From Treponema sp. (lineage in GTDB: Bacteria > Spirochaetota > Spirochaetia > Treponematales > Breznakiellaceae), in contig JAIRNB010000194.1 of the NCBI GenBank assembly GCA_031258265.1, forward strand, positions 1 through 17,452: a stretch of DNA of 17,452 nt, read 5' to 3'. Every line of letters begins with the position of its first letter. Within the stretch, counting starts at the first letter, position 1. This document shows positions 15,333 through 17,452 of this stretch, in pieces. The notes under the pieces are model-generated. The model made no database searches, was not told the DNA's origin, and saw only the letters and a list, made by a program, of their open reading frames with translations. The position numbers were made by a program, and so were the translations under genes.

Positions 15333-16724
15333 TTATGTTACCGCCCGCCCTTGCTTATTCCCCTTCATAGTACGGAACAACGGACGGCTCAATATAACGG
15401 CAATACCGGTGGTCAGAATATCGGCGGCGGGCTGCGCCCAAATAAAACCGTTAAAGCCAAAAAGATAATTTAACAGGTAAAGCAGCGGGATATAAAACAA
15501 AAGCTGCCGCCCCATGGTAATAATCATGGCCTGAACGGATTTACCGAAAGACTGGAAACTAACCATCAGCGTTATCTGCGATCCGACAAACGGCAGACCC
15601 CATACAAAGGTACGCATCATCGTCCGCCCGGCCTCAATCGTCGGCCCGTCATTGATAAAGAACCTGATAAACGTATCCCCAAACAGACGGAGGATAAGGC
15701 TTCCCGCGATGCAAAGTATGGTTGCGTACAATATGGTGAGTTTAAATCCTTTGCGGAGACGCCCGTAGTTTTTTGCGCCATAATTGAATCCGGCAAAAGG
15801 CTGATAGCCCTGTACCAGCGCGAAGACCAGCATGAAATACAAACTGGAAATCCTCATCTGAACACCGATACCCGCAATCACAAAATCACCGTAACTTCCC
15901 GCCATGCGGTTTCCCAGTATATTGGAAATACTCATGATGATATTACCCAGCCCCGCGGGGATACCAATAGACAGAATTTGAAATACCATGCTTTTGTTTG
16001 GTTTACAATCCGCCGCCTTGACCGAAAGCAGCGTTTTTTTCGAGAGAAAGTAGCGCAGGCCGTAGACAAATGAAGCGGCCTGCCCCGCAACGGTGGCCCA
16101 TGCCGCCCCGGCGGTTCCCATGTTAAACGATAAAATTAAGATTGGGTCAAGGACAATGTTGATCACAATACCGGTAAGCATAGCTATCATCGCCTTGGTA
16201 GTAGCCCCTTCGCTCCTCATCTGTCCGCTTAGTACGGTTCCCGCCACCGCCATGGGCATGAAAATATTTATCACCCAAAAATAGTCCGATGTGTGGGTAA
16301 AGGTCGCGCTGCTTGCGCCGATAAGCCACAGCGCCGGTGTCCTAAAAATAAACAGTATTATTGCCAGAAAAAGCCCGGCGCCTATGGAGGCGTAAAAAGA
16401 CACGGAACTGGTATGCCGTGCCTCGTCAACCTGTTTTGCTCCGAGCATACGGGAAATATAGCTGGAGCCGCCTGTGGCGAATATGTTGCCCAGGGCCTGG
16501 GAAAGCATGAACAGGGGGAACGCAAGGGAAACCGCCGCCACCATGTTTGGGTCTCCGGTCTGGCCGATAAAGAACATATCGGTCATGTTGTAAATTGCCT
16601 GGGCGAGCATGGCCGCGATCATCGGCAAAGCAAGACGGATAATAGCTATTCCGGCCGGCGCGGTCTCCATAAGGTCAATGCCTGTGTACTTTTTTAAGTT
16701 TGCCTCATTTTTTTTAAGCTTCAT
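15333..16724 (-). CDS. MATE family efflux transporter
   Basis: This encodes a 463-residue polytopic membrane protein with about 12 hydrophobic segments in two similar halves. It shows MATE features: the N-terminal region around IRLALPMIAAMLAQAIYNMTD followed by FFIGQTG, the GGSSYISRMLGAK segment (about 85-97), VLDPILI in the middle and GYQPFAGFNYGAKNYGR (about 306-322) in the second half. Such pumps expel cationic or amphipathic compounds using a Na+ or H+ gradient; it resembles the MepA-like branch. The ATG at 16724 overlaps the stop of the MarR gene by 11 bp, so both are made from one transcript. The regulator-pump pairing suggests induction by a toxic ligand that releases MarR. The ligand cannot be read from the sequence. 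Confidence 0.92.
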   Translation of the reverse strand: MKLKKNEANLKKYTGIDLMETAPAGIAIIRLALPMIAAMLAQAIYNMTDMFFIGQTGDPNMVAAVSLAFPLFMLSQALGNIFATGGSSYISRMLGAKQVDEARHTSSVSFYASIGAGLFLAIILFIFRTPALWLIGASSATFTHTSDYFWVINIFMPMAVAGTVLSGQMRSEGATTKAMIAMLTGIVINIVLDPILILSFNMGTAGAAWATVAGQAASFVYGLRYFLSKKTLLSVKAADCKPNKSMVFQILSIGIPAGLGNIIMSISNILGNRMAGSYGDFVIAGIGVQMRISSLYFMLVFALVQGYQPFAGFNYGAKNYGRLRKGFKLTILYATILCIAGSLILRLFGDTFIRFFINDGPTIEAGRTMMRTFVWGLPFVGSQITLMVSFQSFGKSVQAMIITMGRQLLFYIPLLYLLNYLFGFNGFIWAQPAADILTTGIAVILSRPLFRTMKGNKQGRAVT

Positions 16725-17157
16725 TGTTTTCTTCTACAATCTTCGAAAAACGGTTAAAAAGACTCAGAAGGAGACGGGTATCGTTTTCACCGAAACGCTG
16801 AATGACCCCGGCAAAATAGGCTTCTACCTCTTTATCTATTGCGGTGACTGTTTTACGGCCCTTTGGGGTAAGGCTGAGGAGCCGCTTGCGCCGGTTGGTT
16901 TTATCCAGTTCACGGGTAATATAGCCCTTCTCCTCCAATACCCCCAGGGTTTGGGAAATGGCCGATTTTGAAACGTGAAAGTCTTCCTCAAGATCGCTGA
17001 ACCTATCAATGCTGCCTTCGCTGACTTTTTTTAACAGCACCGCTTCTATGAAATTAAGGTCACGCCTGACGCTGTCGTTTTTGTGGGGAATGGAAATCCT
17101 TATCCGCTTGAACCGTAAAAAGGTTTCCATCAGTTCTTTTTTAAGCTGTTCGTCCAT
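16714..17157 (-). CDS. MarR family transcriptional regulator
   Basis: This encodes a 147-residue winged helix-turn-helix repressor. The recognition part reads FHVSKSAISQTLGVLEEKG (about 60-78), followed by the wing around YITRELDKTNRRKRLLSLTPKG with the typical D-x-x-x-R-R pattern and LTPKG. The flanking helices would form the dimer. Start at the ATG at 17157, with GGAGG 8 nt upstream. A strong promoter lies at 17245-17272 and palindromes lie between it and the gene, so autorepression is likely. It is followed with an 11-bp overlap by the MATE pump, the expected target. MarR proteins usually release DNA when they bind small phenolic or cationic ligands, or on oxidation. No cysteine is present, which argues against a thiol-based redox sensor. 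Confidence 0.92.
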   Translation of the reverse strand: MDEQLKKELMETFLRFKRIRISIPHKNDSVRRDLNFIEAVLLKKVSEGSIDRFSDLEEDFHVSKSAISQTLGVLEEKGYITRELDKTNRRKRLLSLTPKGRKTVTAIDKEVEAYFAGVIQRFGENDTRLLLSLFNRFSKIVEENNEA

Positions 17158-17201
17158 GTGTTATTCCTCCGTCAAATGGGGAGAGTCCTCATCCGGTATG
17201 T

Positions 17202-17237
17202 AGAACGTTCTCATCTACAAATGTTTAATATATAAAC
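17202..17237. promoter_or_regulatory. Candidate MarR operator
   Basis: The perfect 10-bp palindrome AGAACGTTCT (17202-17211) is flanked by GTAGA/TCTAC. The imperfect palindrome GTTTAATATATAAAC (17223-17237) lies at the predicted transcription start. Both lie between the -10 box and the MarR start codon, where repressor binding would block transcription. Confidence 0.4.
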
Positions 17238-17244
17238 TGTTCAA

Positions 17245-17272
17245 AATATAACCATATTGCATGATATGTCAA
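17245..17272 (-). promoter_or_regulatory. Sigma70-like promoter of the MarR-MATE operon
   Basis: On the minus strand, TTGACA (17272-17267) is followed after 16 nt by TATATT (17250-17245). Transcription would start near 17238, giving a leader of about 80 nt before the MarR ATG. Confidence 0.65.
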
Positions 17273-17433
17273 GCGGGGGATGGGGGAAATTTGCGGTTGG
17301 CCGCTGCCGCCAGCCGTGCCGCCGCTGAAAATCAATTATATTATTCCGGCGGCCCTGTGCTTCTTTGGGGAGCCGCATCTTCCATGTACAGAGCGGCGGC
17401 GGCGTGTTAGTATTCCGGTAACGAGGAGCAGCA

Positions 17434-17452
17434 ATGAAACAAAAACAGTTGA
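17434..17452 (+). CDS. Start of a plus-strand gene, cut by the window end
   Basis: An ATG at 17434 has a good RBS (GAGGAG, 5 nt upstream) and six codons (MKQKQL) before the window ends. The basic start would fit a signal peptide or any cytoplasmic protein; no product can be named. The 160 bp before it contain GC-rich inverted repeats (GCCGCCGCT at 17318-17326 and AGCGGCGGC at 17392-17400) and no clear promoter. Confidence 0.5.

Noticed and set aside
17202..17211. AGAACGTTCT as a LexA/SOS box
   Set aside because: The known Gram-positive box is CGAAC-N4-GTTCG; here there is no 4-base spacer, and the adjacent gene is MarR, so a MarR site is more likely.

Overview
The window looks like chromosomal DNA of a host-associated spirochaete, most likely a Treponema of the gut or termite-gut type. 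This is inferred from three things: a TmpC/PnrA-type purine nucleoside ABC operon, a family of Sec-exported beta-barrel-like proteins ending in phenylalanine, and strong sigma70-like promoters. No phylogenetic marker gene is present, so the assignment rests on gene content alone.

Region 1 (1-5116) holds three paralogous outer-membrane-protein-like genes. Two lie in tandem on the minus strand (30-1367 and 1530-2852) and the third is divergent on the plus strand (about 3669-4904). The second and third genes, with their downstream terminators and the first codons of a gene-1-like copy, form an imperfect inverted repeat with arms of about 1.4 kb around a spacer of about 0.9 kb. Gene 3 has a mosaic, truncated 5' end with no ATG. 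Behind it lies a dead fragment of the start of gene 1 (ATG to ATA). The arrangement suggests repeated recombination and could act as an expression locus with a silent or alternative cassette.

Region 2 (5117-10344) begins with a hairpin-rich non-coding stretch and a promoter. A four-gene purine nucleoside (BMP-family) importer follows: periplasmic binding protein, double ATPase and two permeases. The last three genes have well-placed RBSs, and the ATPase/permease and permease/permease junctions overlap by 8 bp. A tRNA-Cys(GCA) follows at 10454-10525.

Region 3 (10659-15164, minus strand) is a four-gene operon read from right to left: a lipoprotein fusing a substrate-binding domain to a VWA domain, an XpaC-family membrane protein, a membrane-anchored substrate-binding-like protein, and a TelA-family protein. 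XpaC and TelA belong to the wider tellurite/toxic-anion and envelope-stress gene neighbourhoods. The two solute-binding-like proteins add an extracytoplasmic sensing side.

Region 4 (15333-17272, minus strand) is a MarR-type regulator followed by an overlapping MATE-family efflux pump, with a strong promoter and palindromes near its start site. The last bases (17434 on) hold the first codons of a plus-strand gene cut off by the window edge.
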